This document shows positions 15,439 to 20,820 of a stretch of 20,820 nt of DNA, in pieces (within the stretch, counting starts at the first letter, position 1; every line of letters begins with the position of its first letter). The translations under genes were made by a program, and so were the position numbers. The notes below the pieces were generated by a model that was given only the letters and a program-made list of their open reading frames with translations, was not told the origin of the DNA and did not search any database. This DNA comes from Eubacterium sp. (GTDB lineage: Bacteria > Bacillota > Clostridia > Oscillospirales > Acutalibacteraceae), in NCBI GenBank assembly GCA_029059925.1, contig JAIDVA010000197.1, positions 1 through 20,820 of the forward strand. The letters are read 5' to 3'.

Positions 15439-16332
15439 ATGGCAGCAGATTTACATTGTCATACTAAATTAAGCGACGGTTCAGTCGGCATTGAAGATTT
15501 AATTGTTATAGCACAGAAGAGCGGAATAGATACTATTGCCATAACTGACCATGATTGCCTTGCAGGCACAGTAAGAGGTCAGGTAATCGGCAAGCGTTAC
15601 AGCGTTAGAGTTATTCCCGGCGTTGAACTGTCAGCATTTGACAGTGAAGCAGGCAAAAAAGTACACATTCTTTGTTACCTTGCAGAAAAACCGGACAGAC
15701 TTGAGGGGCTTTGCAAGCGAACCTCAGTTGCAAGAAAAAGAGCAGGACAGATTATGATGCTCAAGGTTGCAGCACGTTTTCCTGTATCAAACGATTTTAT
15801 AATCAATCACGCATCAGGTTCCACAAACCTTTTCAAACAACATATTATGCACGCACTTATGGATGCCGGTTATACAAACAAAATCTTCGGCGACCTTTAT
15901 CATGTTCTTTTTGACAGTGACAGCGAAACCAACCTTCTCGCTCCGGTTAAGTATCCCGAGATTAACGAGGTAATTGAAGAGGTACATAACGCAGGCGGTA
16001 TTGCCGTGCTTGCGCATCCATCAACCTTTGACAACTTTGATGAGATTGATAAATACATTGAGCTTGGTCTTGATGGTATCGAGGCTTGGTATCCATCTGC
16101 AACCGATGAGGATATCGAAAGAGTGAGCAAAATCTGCAAAAAGAACAAGCTTCTCATGACAGGTGGCTCAGATTTCCATGGAATTTACGGAGATAAAACT
16201 GTTACCCTTGGCAGCTGCACAACACCTGATGAACATATGGACAAGCTCCTCGGTTATAAAGCAAAGAAAAAACGAGCACGGCGAAGAGCTGAAAAAGAAG
16301 CAGCAGAAAAAGCAGCAGCAGAAAATTTATAA
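15439..16332 (+). CDS. PHP-domain metal-dependent phosphoesterase
   Basis: A 297-residue cytoplasmic protein. PHP metal ligands are visible: DLHCHTKLSDG (His6, His8, Asp13), ITDHD (35-39), PGVELSAF (Glu63), VHILCYL, VLAHPS and GGSDFHG. The order resembles the YciV/RNase AM group, which hydrolyses 3',5'-nucleoside bisphosphates or the 5' ends of RNA, but parts between the motifs are diverged, so the substrate stays open. The last ~25 residues (KAKKKRARRRAEKEAAEKAA) are a Lys/Arg/Ala/Glu tail outside the fold, perhaps for nucleic-acid or ribosome contact. It has its own promoter and a strong terminator, so it is probably monocistronic. Confidence 0.85.
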   Translation: MAADLHCHTKLSDGSVGIEDLIVIAQKSGIDTIAITDHDCLAGTVRGQVIGKRYSVRVIPGVELSAFDSEAGKKVHILCYLAEKPDRLEGLCKRTSVARKRAGQIMMLKVAARFPVSNDFIINHASGSTNLFKQHIMHALMDAGYTNKIFGDLYHVLFDSDSETNLLAPVKYPEINEVIEEVHNAGGIAVLAHPSTFDNFDEIDKYIELGLDGIEAWYPSATDEDIERVSKICKKNKLLMTGGSDFHGIYGDKTVTLGSCTTPDEHMDKLLGYKAKKKRARRRAEKEAAEKAAAENL

Positions 16333-16341
16333 TTTCACATA

Positions 16342-16380
16342 AAAAACACGGATAGATTAATATAAATCATCATAACGAAG
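16342..16380 (+). repeat. Left arm of a long inverted repeat flanking the WTKG-domain gene
   Basis: AAAAACACGGATAGATTA (16342-16359), 12 unrelated bases, then ATAACGAAG (16372-16380). The complement of the same two blocks, with the same 12-nt spacing, lies at 17334-17372. The matching continues with TAAACCA into the adjacent terminator. Confidence 0.8.
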
Positions 16381-16381
16381 T

Positions 16382-16412
16382 AAACCACAAACATTTTTGT
16401 TTGTGGTTTTTT
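16382..16412 (+). terminator. Intrinsic terminator after the PHP gene
   Basis: AAACCACAAACA (16382-16393) pairs perfectly with TGTTTGTGGTTT (16398-16409) over a TTTT loop and runs into further Ts, 50 nt after the PHP stop. The flanking A and T runs make it bidirectional, so it may also end the minus-strand gene at 16516. Confidence 0.88.
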
Positions 16413-16515
16413 ATCTGGAATTTGTATATTAAAATCCGATGCTAGCTACAGTATTACGTTTACGATTTACACAATAAACAGGAATTTATATATTACTGTA
16501 CAATAAAAAAATTGT

Positions 16516-17220
16516 TTATGTACGAATAAACACATAAAAATTAGGTTTCATACCACCATAAATATAGTTGCCCATTTTCCACTCCATAAACAAATACTCT
16601 GTACCATTTATAACATATATTTCATAAGCAGACACAGTTGTACGATGTAGGTTAATAACAGAACCTTTCGTCCATTTGTCGTGCCATATCTCATCCATAT
16701 AAGTCTGTATGAGTCTGCCATCAGGGAAAAATTTTATTTCTTTCAGATAAAGACCGTGACTCTCATTATCAGGAGAAAAGCTTTCTATTGTATCAACAAA
16801 CCCAACAGACTTCCATTTCCCAAGCACTCGCTCATCGTAAATAAATGGGAGGTTAATATCATCGTGTTTTCCAAGAGTTGCCTTTGTGTAGTGTTTGCAA
16901 TTAACTTTGACGAAAATTTCGGTCTTATTGTCAAGTCTGAAAAAAAGGTATTCCTTGTTATCAATTTGATGAATATCGTATTTATATGTAATGATAGGCT
17001 CATCACCGCCGTAATGTATCAAAAGAATACCCTTTGTCCAACCTTCAAATATCCAGTAAGGTTCACCATTAGGCAAAAAATACAATGTATCATATTCACC
17101 GCTTTTTTCGTTCAAATCATCAAGAGAGGTGCAATGTGTATTTCCAATCCAACCGATATTATTCCATTTCCCAATCACAACCTTATCATTTATAAATTCC
17201 ATTCCATTTGCAATTTTCAT
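16516..17220 (-). CDS. Protein of two tandem WTKG-type domains (BlaR1 C-terminal-like)
   Basis: A 234-residue protein made of two diverged copies of one domain of about 100 residues. Copy 1 (about 8-108) has IGKWNNIGW, FLPNG (48-52), WTKG (61-64) and YKYDIHQIDNKEYLFFRLD. Copy 2 (about 126-233) has LGKWKSVGFVD, LYLKEIKFFPDG (to 168), WTKG (183-186), YEIYVINGTEYLFMEWK and GGMKPNFYV. From memory, the pattern resembles the lipocalin-like module at the C-terminus of BlaR1/M56-type membrane peptidases and stand-alone Clostridia proteins. It has no signal peptide or membrane segment, so it is probably cytoplasmic; its function is unknown. GGAG lies 7 nt before the ATG. The gene stands alone between terminators and inside long inverted repeats, which suggests it arrived as a unit. 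Confidence 0.8.
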   Translation of the reverse strand: MKIANGMEFINDKVVIGKWNNIGWIGNTHCTSLDDLNEKSGEYDTLYFLPNGEPYWIFEGWTKGILLIHYGGDEPIITYKYDIHQIDNKEYLFFRLDNKTEIFVKVNCKHYTKATLGKHDDINLPFIYDERVLGKWKSVGFVDTIESFSPDNESHGLYLKEIKFFPDGRLIQTYMDEIWHDKWTKGSVINLHRTTVSAYEIYVINGTEYLFMEWKMGNYIYGGMKPNFYVFIRT

Positions 17221-17252
17221 TTTACTTCTCCGATAGCTTCACTAACGTTAAC

Positions 17253-17280
17253 ATTTTATAAATGTAGATTTATCTGTTAA
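17253..17280 (-). promoter_or_regulatory. Possible promoter of the WTKG-domain gene
   Basis: On the minus strand TTAACA (17275-17280) and TAAAAT (17253-17258) are 16 nt apart, each 5/6 to consensus, just downstream of the bidirectional terminator. The region is A+T-rich, so chance matches are easy. Confidence 0.4.
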
Positions 17281-17299
17281 TAAAATAATAGCATAAAAT

Positions 17300-17329
17300 A
17301 AACCAAAGAACAATATTGTCCTTTGGTTT
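17300..17329. terminator. Bidirectional terminator between the MATE and WTKG-domain genes
   Basis: AAACCAAAG (17300-17308) pairs with CTTTGGTTT (17321-17329), and the loop itself holds ACAATATTGT. On the minus strand it is followed by ATTTTATG, so it would end the rsmA-MATE transcript. Confidence 0.65.
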
Positions 17330-17333
17330 AAAT

Positions 17334-17372
17334 CTTCGTTATCGCACCAACACATAATCTATCCGTGTTTTT
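17334..17372 (-). repeat. Right arm of the long inverted repeat flanking the WTKG-domain gene
   Basis: Complement of the arm at 16342-16380: CTTCGTTAT (17334-17342), 12 nt, then TAATCTATCCGTGTTTTT (17355-17372). The two blocks are identical over 18 and 9 bp, with the same spacing and unrelated bases between. Confidence 0.8.
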
Positions 17373-17379
17373 GTATATT

Positions 17380-17392
17380 AAATTATTGTTTA
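17380..17392. repeat. Solo end of the AAATTATTGTTTA repeat family at the MATE stop codon
   Basis: A perfect 13-bp copy of the repeat end found at 1822 and 5854. No partner end or core is visible nearby. Its last three bases are the TAA stop of the MATE gene read on the minus strand. Confidence 0.5.
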
Positions 17393-18781
17393 TTGCAATG
17401 CCTTTTCCTTCTTATTAATACCTCTCATTACGAATATAAACATAAATATACTCATCACAACACAGAAGAAATCGGCTGTTGCCTGTGCCCAGATGATACC
17501 ATCAAGTCCAACAAGCTTATTAAGAATAAAGAGCATAGGGATATAAACGAGGCCCTGTCTGCCGACTGAAAGAATAAAGGTCTGAATTCCCTTACCCATA
17601 CCCTGGAAAGCAAAGTTAAGAACAAACATGATACCGATAACCGGTCCCGGAGTCATAATTGCTGTAAGCATTTTTACACCAAGATCAATAACCTGAGTAT
17701 CGTCAATAAACATGCTGATAACGTTTTCTTTGAATACAAGGTAAAACAGCATCATAACTGTACCAATAACAATATTGCACATAATACTAAAGCTCATACA
17801 TTTTTTCATTCGTGTATAGTTCTTAGCACCATAGCAATAACCGATAAGAGGCTGAACACCCTGTCCCAAACCAATCTGCAACATAATTACAAGCATATTC
17901 GCCTTCATTGCAACGCCCATTGCCGCAACTGCATTATCTCCATAGCCTACAAGAACAATGTTAACAATAATATTGCTTACACTCATCAAAAGACCGTTAA
18001 GACATGCCGGCAAACCAACATTGATAACGCCCTTGGCAATGCCGTTGCCCATAGAAAATCTCTTTGGAGTAATACTTAAAATACTCTTTCCTCTCAGGAA
18101 ATAGATAAGAAAGAATAATACACTGAAAACATTTCCAAGCACAGTTGCAATTGCTGCACCTGCAACTCCCATATCAAAACCAAATGGCAAAGTAATGCCG
18201 AAAAGCTTATCGCCCGAATCAAGAATAAAAACAGGATCAAGAATAACATTGATAACCTGACCGAGTATTGAACCTATCATAGAGGTTTTAGCAGCACCCT
18301 CACCACGAACAAGATTGCAGACTGTGATTGCAAGCACTGAAAAGGGTGAACCGATTGCTACCCATTTTAAATAATCCTGTGCAAAACCAATCGTATTATC
18401 GCTCGCACCTATAAGATAAAGCAATGGCTCTCTGAAAAGCAAGAAGAGTACGCCAATAACTATACCGCACACCAAAGAACCATAAATACAAAAGCTGCTT
18501 ATGGTTTTTACTCTGTCATTTTTACCCTCTCCGAGTGAACGGCTGATAAAAGCACAGCCACCGATACCAAACAGATTACCAACTGCAATAAAAAGCATAA
18601 ATAACGGCATTGATACTGAAACAGCAGCAACCTGATTACTATCGCCTGTCTGTCCTACAAAAAATGTATCGGCTAAATTATATACAATATTAATAAGCAT
18701 GCCCATCATGCTCGGCAATGCCATCGCCGCAACTGCTTTGGGCACTTTATATTCTGCAAAAACTTTTGTGTTATCCTTCAT
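17390..18781 (-). CDS. MATE-family multidrug/metabolite efflux protein
   Basis: A 463-residue inner membrane protein, typical length, with about 12 hydrophobic segments in two similar halves. The N-terminal signature VPKAVAAMALPSMMGMLINI, YNLADTFFVGQTGD, GGCAFISRSLGEGK, NLVRGEGAAKTSMIGSI and ILDPVFI is characteristic of the DinF/NorM-like MATE family. The second half repeats it (GLGQGVQPLIGYCYGAKNY, FAFQGMGKGIQTF). Such proteins exchange Na+ or H+ for cationic drugs or metabolites; the substrate cannot be read from sequence. AAGGATG lies 8 nt before the ATG. It follows rsmA after 55 nt without a terminator, so it is probably cotranscribed. The stop codon lies inside a 13-bp repeat end. Confidence 0.94.
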   Translation of the reverse strand: MKDNTKVFAEYKVPKAVAAMALPSMMGMLINIVYNLADTFFVGQTGDSNQVAAVSVSMPLFMLFIAVGNLFGIGGCAFISRSLGEGKNDRVKTISSFCIYGSLVCGIVIGVLFLLFREPLLYLIGASDNTIGFAQDYLKWVAIGSPFSVLAITVCNLVRGEGAAKTSMIGSILGQVINVILDPVFILDSGDKLFGITLPFGFDMGVAGAAIATVLGNVFSVLFFLIYFLRGKSILSITPKRFSMGNGIAKGVINVGLPACLNGLLMSVSNIIVNIVLVGYGDNAVAAMGVAMKANMLVIMLQIGLGQGVQPLIGYCYGAKNYTRMKKCMSFSIMCNIVIGTVMMLFYLVFKENVISMFIDDTQVIDLGVKMLTAIMTPGPVIGIMFVLNFAFQGMGKGIQTFILSVGRQGLVYIPMLFILNKLVGLDGIIWAQATADFFCVVMSIFMFIFVMRGINKKEKALQ

Positions 18782-18836
18782 AATTACATCATCCTTTCTG
18801 AATATTTGCTTTAGATTAAAATCTGATTATTACGAT

Positions 18837-19685
18837 TTACAGCCTGTCTGCTATACAGATAAAATCATTCATAGTCAGCTTTTCAGCACGCAGTGTCAAA
18901 TCAAGACCAAGCTCATCAAAAACAGCAGTGAGCCTATCCTTTGATATTCCCATGGTATTCGAAATACTGTTAAGTGCTGTTTTTCTGCGCTGTGAAAAAG
19001 CACATTTAACAACCGTAAAAAGCTTTTTCTCATCCTTAACACTAAAAATCTGTTCTTTGCGTATTTTAAGTCTGATAACCACGCTATCCACCTTAGGACT
19101 TGGCATAAAACTGTCTCGGTTTACATCAAACAAAATCTCGCTGTCTGCATAATAATTGACCGCCACGGTTACTGCACCCGCAAGTCGTGAACCAACCTCG
19201 GCACAAAGGCGTTCACCCGCCTCCTTCTGCACCATAACAACAATTTCATCAATAGGCAATCTGCTCTCCAGCAACGTCATAATCACAGGTGAGGTTATAT
19301 AATAAGGCAGATTTGCACATACTTTCACAGAAGTACAGCCACTGAACTTTTCTTCAATAAGCTGTTTAAGATCAATTTTCATAACATCGGCATTGATAAT
19401 TTCAAGATTATCAAATTCAGCCAAAGTTTCGTCAAGTACAGGGAAAAGTCTTTTATCAAGCTCAACAGACACAACCTTACCTGCAACCGAGCATAACTCC
19501 TTTGTAAGCACACCGATGCCCGGACCAACTTCAAGCACACCTGTATCTCCATCAGCACAAAGACTATCTGCCATTTGAGGACAAACATCGGGATTAATCA
19601 GAAAATTCTGCCCCAGTGCTTTGGAAAAAGTAAAGCCATGTTTTGATAATATTCTTTTTACAGTATTATAATCATATAAATTCAT
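18837..19685 (-). CDS. rsmA: 16S rRNA (adenine1518-N6/adenine1519-N6)-dimethyltransferase
   Basis: A 282-residue cytoplasmic enzyme (RsmA/KsgA) that dimethylates two adjacent adenosines in the 3' hairpin of 16S rRNA during 30S assembly. The N-terminal FSKALGQNFLINPDV is the family hallmark. The S-adenosylmethionine site shows VLEVGPGIGVLT and VVSVELDKR, and the catalytic motif is ANLPYYITSP. MVQKEAGERL and SFMPSPKVDSVVIRL follow, then the small helical C-terminal domain (CAFSQRRKTALNSIS). GAGGAA lies 6 nt before the ATG. It has its own promoter and is followed by the MATE gene. Confidence 0.96.
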   Translation of the reverse strand: MNLYDYNTVKRILSKHGFTFSKALGQNFLINPDVCPQMADSLCADGDTGVLEVGPGIGVLTKELCSVAGKVVSVELDKRLFPVLDETLAEFDNLEIINADVMKIDLKQLIEEKFSGCTSVKVCANLPYYITSPVIMTLLESRLPIDEIVVMVQKEAGERLCAEVGSRLAGAVTVAVNYYADSEILFDVNRDSFMPSPKVDSVVIRLKIRKEQIFSVKDEKKLFTVVKCAFSQRRKTALNSISNTMGISKDRLTAVFDELGLDLTLRAEKLTMNDFICIADRL

Positions 19686-19710
19686 AGGCTATTCCTCGCA
19701 ATTCTGTGAT

Positions 19711-19739
19711 ATTCTAACACATTCACAATAAGTTTACAA
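19711..19739 (-). promoter_or_regulatory. rsmA promoter
   Basis: On the minus strand TTGTAA (19734-19739) and TAGAAT (19711-19716) are 17 nt apart, with TGT before the -10. The leader is about 20 nt. It is divergent from the MarR promoter. Confidence 0.62.
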
Positions 19740-19747
19740 TGTTTATC

Positions 19748-19775
19748 TTGACATTTTGTTAAGTTGTGATAAAAT
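19748..19775 (+). promoter_or_regulatory. Promoter of the MarR-ABC operon
   Basis: Perfect TTGACA (19748-19753), a 16-nt spacer and TAAAAT (19770-19775). The predicted start near 19782 falls at the first of two repeated operator-like sites. Confidence 0.7.
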
Positions 19776-19780
19776 AACCG

Positions 19781-19806
19781 TTAGTCGGCTAATGATAGTC
19801 GGCTAA
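19781..19806. promoter_or_regulatory. Two putative MarR operator sites
   Basis: TAGTCGGCTAA occurs twice as a direct repeat (19782-19792 and 19796-19806), 14 bp apart. With the preceding T, the first copy is a near-palindrome, TTAGtCGgCTAA. The sites cover the transcription start and lie before the MarR gene, the classic arrangement for autorepression. TTAG/CTAA half-sites are common MarR targets. Confidence 0.62.
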
Positions 19807-19830
19807 ATTAACAAATAGGATTTGAAATTT

Positions 19831-20292
19831 ATGAGGTATAAGAAGCATTGCGGTCCTCCGCCAAGAGAGTTAATTGCTCCGAGAGCTATGTGCTTATCAA
19901 AGCTGCTGCGCCAATCCTTCAACGAAGCAGTCGCGGAACAGGGATTGTTTTCCGGTCAGCAGGACATTGTGCTGGCACTTGTTGAAAATGAAGGAATAAC
20001 ACTGAGCGAGCTCGCAAAACTGCTTGACGTGTCAAGTGCAACGGCAAGCGTATCAATCAAAAGAATGGAAAAGGCAGGCTTTATAATAAAGAAGGCAGAC
20101 AAAAACGATGCACGAATCACTCGCCTTTATCCTACAGAAAAAGCAAAACATGCACCGGAGAACATAAAGAACAAAATGGATTCACTCGAAAACATTTTGA
20201 AAAAAAATATGACTGAAGAACAAGCACAGCAGCTGTCAGATCTGCTTGAGCTTGCAATTCAGAATTTGTTAGAAAGAGGTGACAAGTCATGA
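19831..20292 (+). CDS. MarR-family transcriptional regulator
   Basis: A 153-residue protein with the MarR winged helix: helices GITLSELAKLLDVSSATAS and VSIKRMEKAGFI at about 54-85, then the wing around KNDARITRLYPTEKA. The N- and C-terminal helices (LLRQSFNEAVAEQG; TEEQAQQLSDLLELAIQNLLE) would form the dimer interface. ATG 19831 is chosen because AGGA lies 10 nt upstream; a TTG nine bases earlier has no room for a binding site. Its stop overlaps the ATG of the ABC exporter (ATGA), so the two are coupled. By family and layout it should repress its own operon, with relief by a ligand of the exporter; that ligand is unknown. Confidence 0.92.
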   Translation: MRYKKHCGPPPRELIAPRAMCLSKLLRQSFNEAVAEQGLFSGQQDIVLALVENEGITLSELAKLLDVSSATASVSIKRMEKAGFIIKKADKNDARITRLYPTEKAKHAPENIKNKMDSLENILKKNMTEEQAQQLSDLLELAIQNLLERGDKS

Positions 20293-20820
20293 TAAAAAAA
20301 CTGGCAAAATATATGAAAGGATTATGGGGTCTTGCACTCATAAGTGCAAGCGGTATGATTGTTGAGGCAATTTGTGAGCTTGCCCTGCCATCAATCGCCA
20401 ATACAATTTACAGCCGTGTATCCGAAGCAAATGCCGGTGATGCAGACATTAAAAGCTATGTAATTAAAACCGGACTTATTATGTTTGCACTTGCAGTAGT
20501 AGGACTTTGCGGCGGCATTGCAACAATGAAATCGTCCTCTGTTGTAGGGCAGAAATTTTCCTACAGACTCAGGGGAGATCTTTACAAAAAAACAAGTGAA
20601 TTTTCATTTAAAAACATTGATACATTTTCAACCGCATCTCTCACAACAAGAATGACAAACGATGTAACTATGCTGCAGAACACGGTAATCATGATGCTCA
20701 GAATGCTTGTTCGTGTGCCCGCACTGTTAGTATTATCAGCAGTGTTTGCATTTTCAATCAACGCAAAACTTTCATTAATTATTGTATTCCTGCTGCCTGT
20801 AATTCTTATTATTGTTGTAC
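20289..20820 (+). CDS. ABC exporter (permease/ATPase), N-terminal part, cut by the right edge
   Basis: The first 177 codons of a gene that continues past the window. AGAGGTG lies 7 nt before the ATG, which overlaps the MarR stop. The visible part is the start of an ABC exporter membrane domain: a first membrane segment (LWGLALISASGMIVEAICEL), a second (IMFALAVVGLCGGIATM), and the intracellular signature QKFSYRLRGDLYKKTSEFSF, then SLTTRMTNDVTMLQN, followed by two further segments. The ATPase domain is not in the window. Such MarR-linked exporters usually come as heterodimeric pairs and export drugs, lipids or peptides. The pairing and substrate cannot be seen here. Confidence 0.88.
   Translation, partial: MIKKLAKYMKGLWGLALISASGMIVEAICELALPSIANTIYSRVSEANAGDADIKSYVIKTGLIMFALAVVGLCGGIATMKSSSVVGQKFSYRLRGDLYKKTSEFSFKNIDTFSTASLTTRMTNDVTMLQNTVIMMLRMLVRVPALLVLSAVFAFSINAKLSLIIVFLLPVILIIVV

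Noticed and set aside
16681..17280. Open frame of 199 codons on the plus strand, antisense to the WTKG-domain gene
   Set aside because: No ribosome binding site and no recognisable domain, while the minus-strand frame has a good site and two clear domain copies.

Overview
The window looks like chromosomal DNA from a low-GC Gram-positive bacterium of the class Clostridia. A gut member of the Oscillospirales/Ruminococcus-Eubacterium type is my inference. The grounds are A+T-rich intergenic DNA, strong AGGAGG-type ribosome binding sites (two of them in front of TTG starts), a pyruvate phosphate dikinase with very biased codons, InlB-type repeats on an extracytoplasmic protein, and a GntR/ABC/large-permease operon. 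No rRNA, tRNA, CRISPR array or transposase gene was seen.

Layout. Positions 1-1685 (minus): an ECF-type sigma factor followed by a membrane protein that is probably its anti-sigma partner. The latter has an extracytoplasmic part with InlB/Flg_new repeats and runs off the left edge. Positions 2016-5719 (minus): a three-gene GntR (YtrA-like) regulator, ABC ATPase and large permease operon, with a clear promoter and a palindromic operator. Positions 6169-8406 (minus): glmU for UDP-GlcNAc synthesis, followed with no gap by a VanW-domain lipoprotein. Positions 8652-11282 (plus): ppdK, with its own promoter and terminator. Positions 11426-12124 (minus): a DUF4272 gene broken by an in-frame TGA at codon 9. 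Positions 12347-15242 (plus): zapA, a U32-family (RlhA-like) gene and maf, spaced as one operon. Positions 15439-16332 (plus): a PHP-domain phosphoesterase. Positions 16342-17372: a one-gene cassette, a tandem-duplicated WTKG-type domain protein, lying between long inverted repeats. Positions 17390-19685 (minus): rsmA and a MATE efflux protein. Positions 19831-20820 (plus): a MarR regulator overlapping the start of an ABC exporter that runs off the right edge.

Between the genes lies a family of small palindromic repeats bounded by inverted AAATTATTGTTTA ends. There are two clear members (1822-1953 and 5854-6112) sharing a 71-bp core in opposite orientations, one possible core-less member (12148-12220), and one solo end that supplies the MATE stop codon. 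These look like non-autonomous, MITE-like dispersed repeats.

Most genes are envelope or housekeeping functions: cell-wall precursor supply, division, ribosome maturation, nucleotide sanitation and carbon metabolism. Three regulated modules are probably stress- or drug-responsive: sigma/anti-sigma, GntR-ABC and MarR-ABC. I see no single gene cluster that is certainly a new system. The most unusual items are the inverted-repeat cassette, the modular repeat family, the InlB-repeat anti-sigma candidate and the broken DUF4272 gene.
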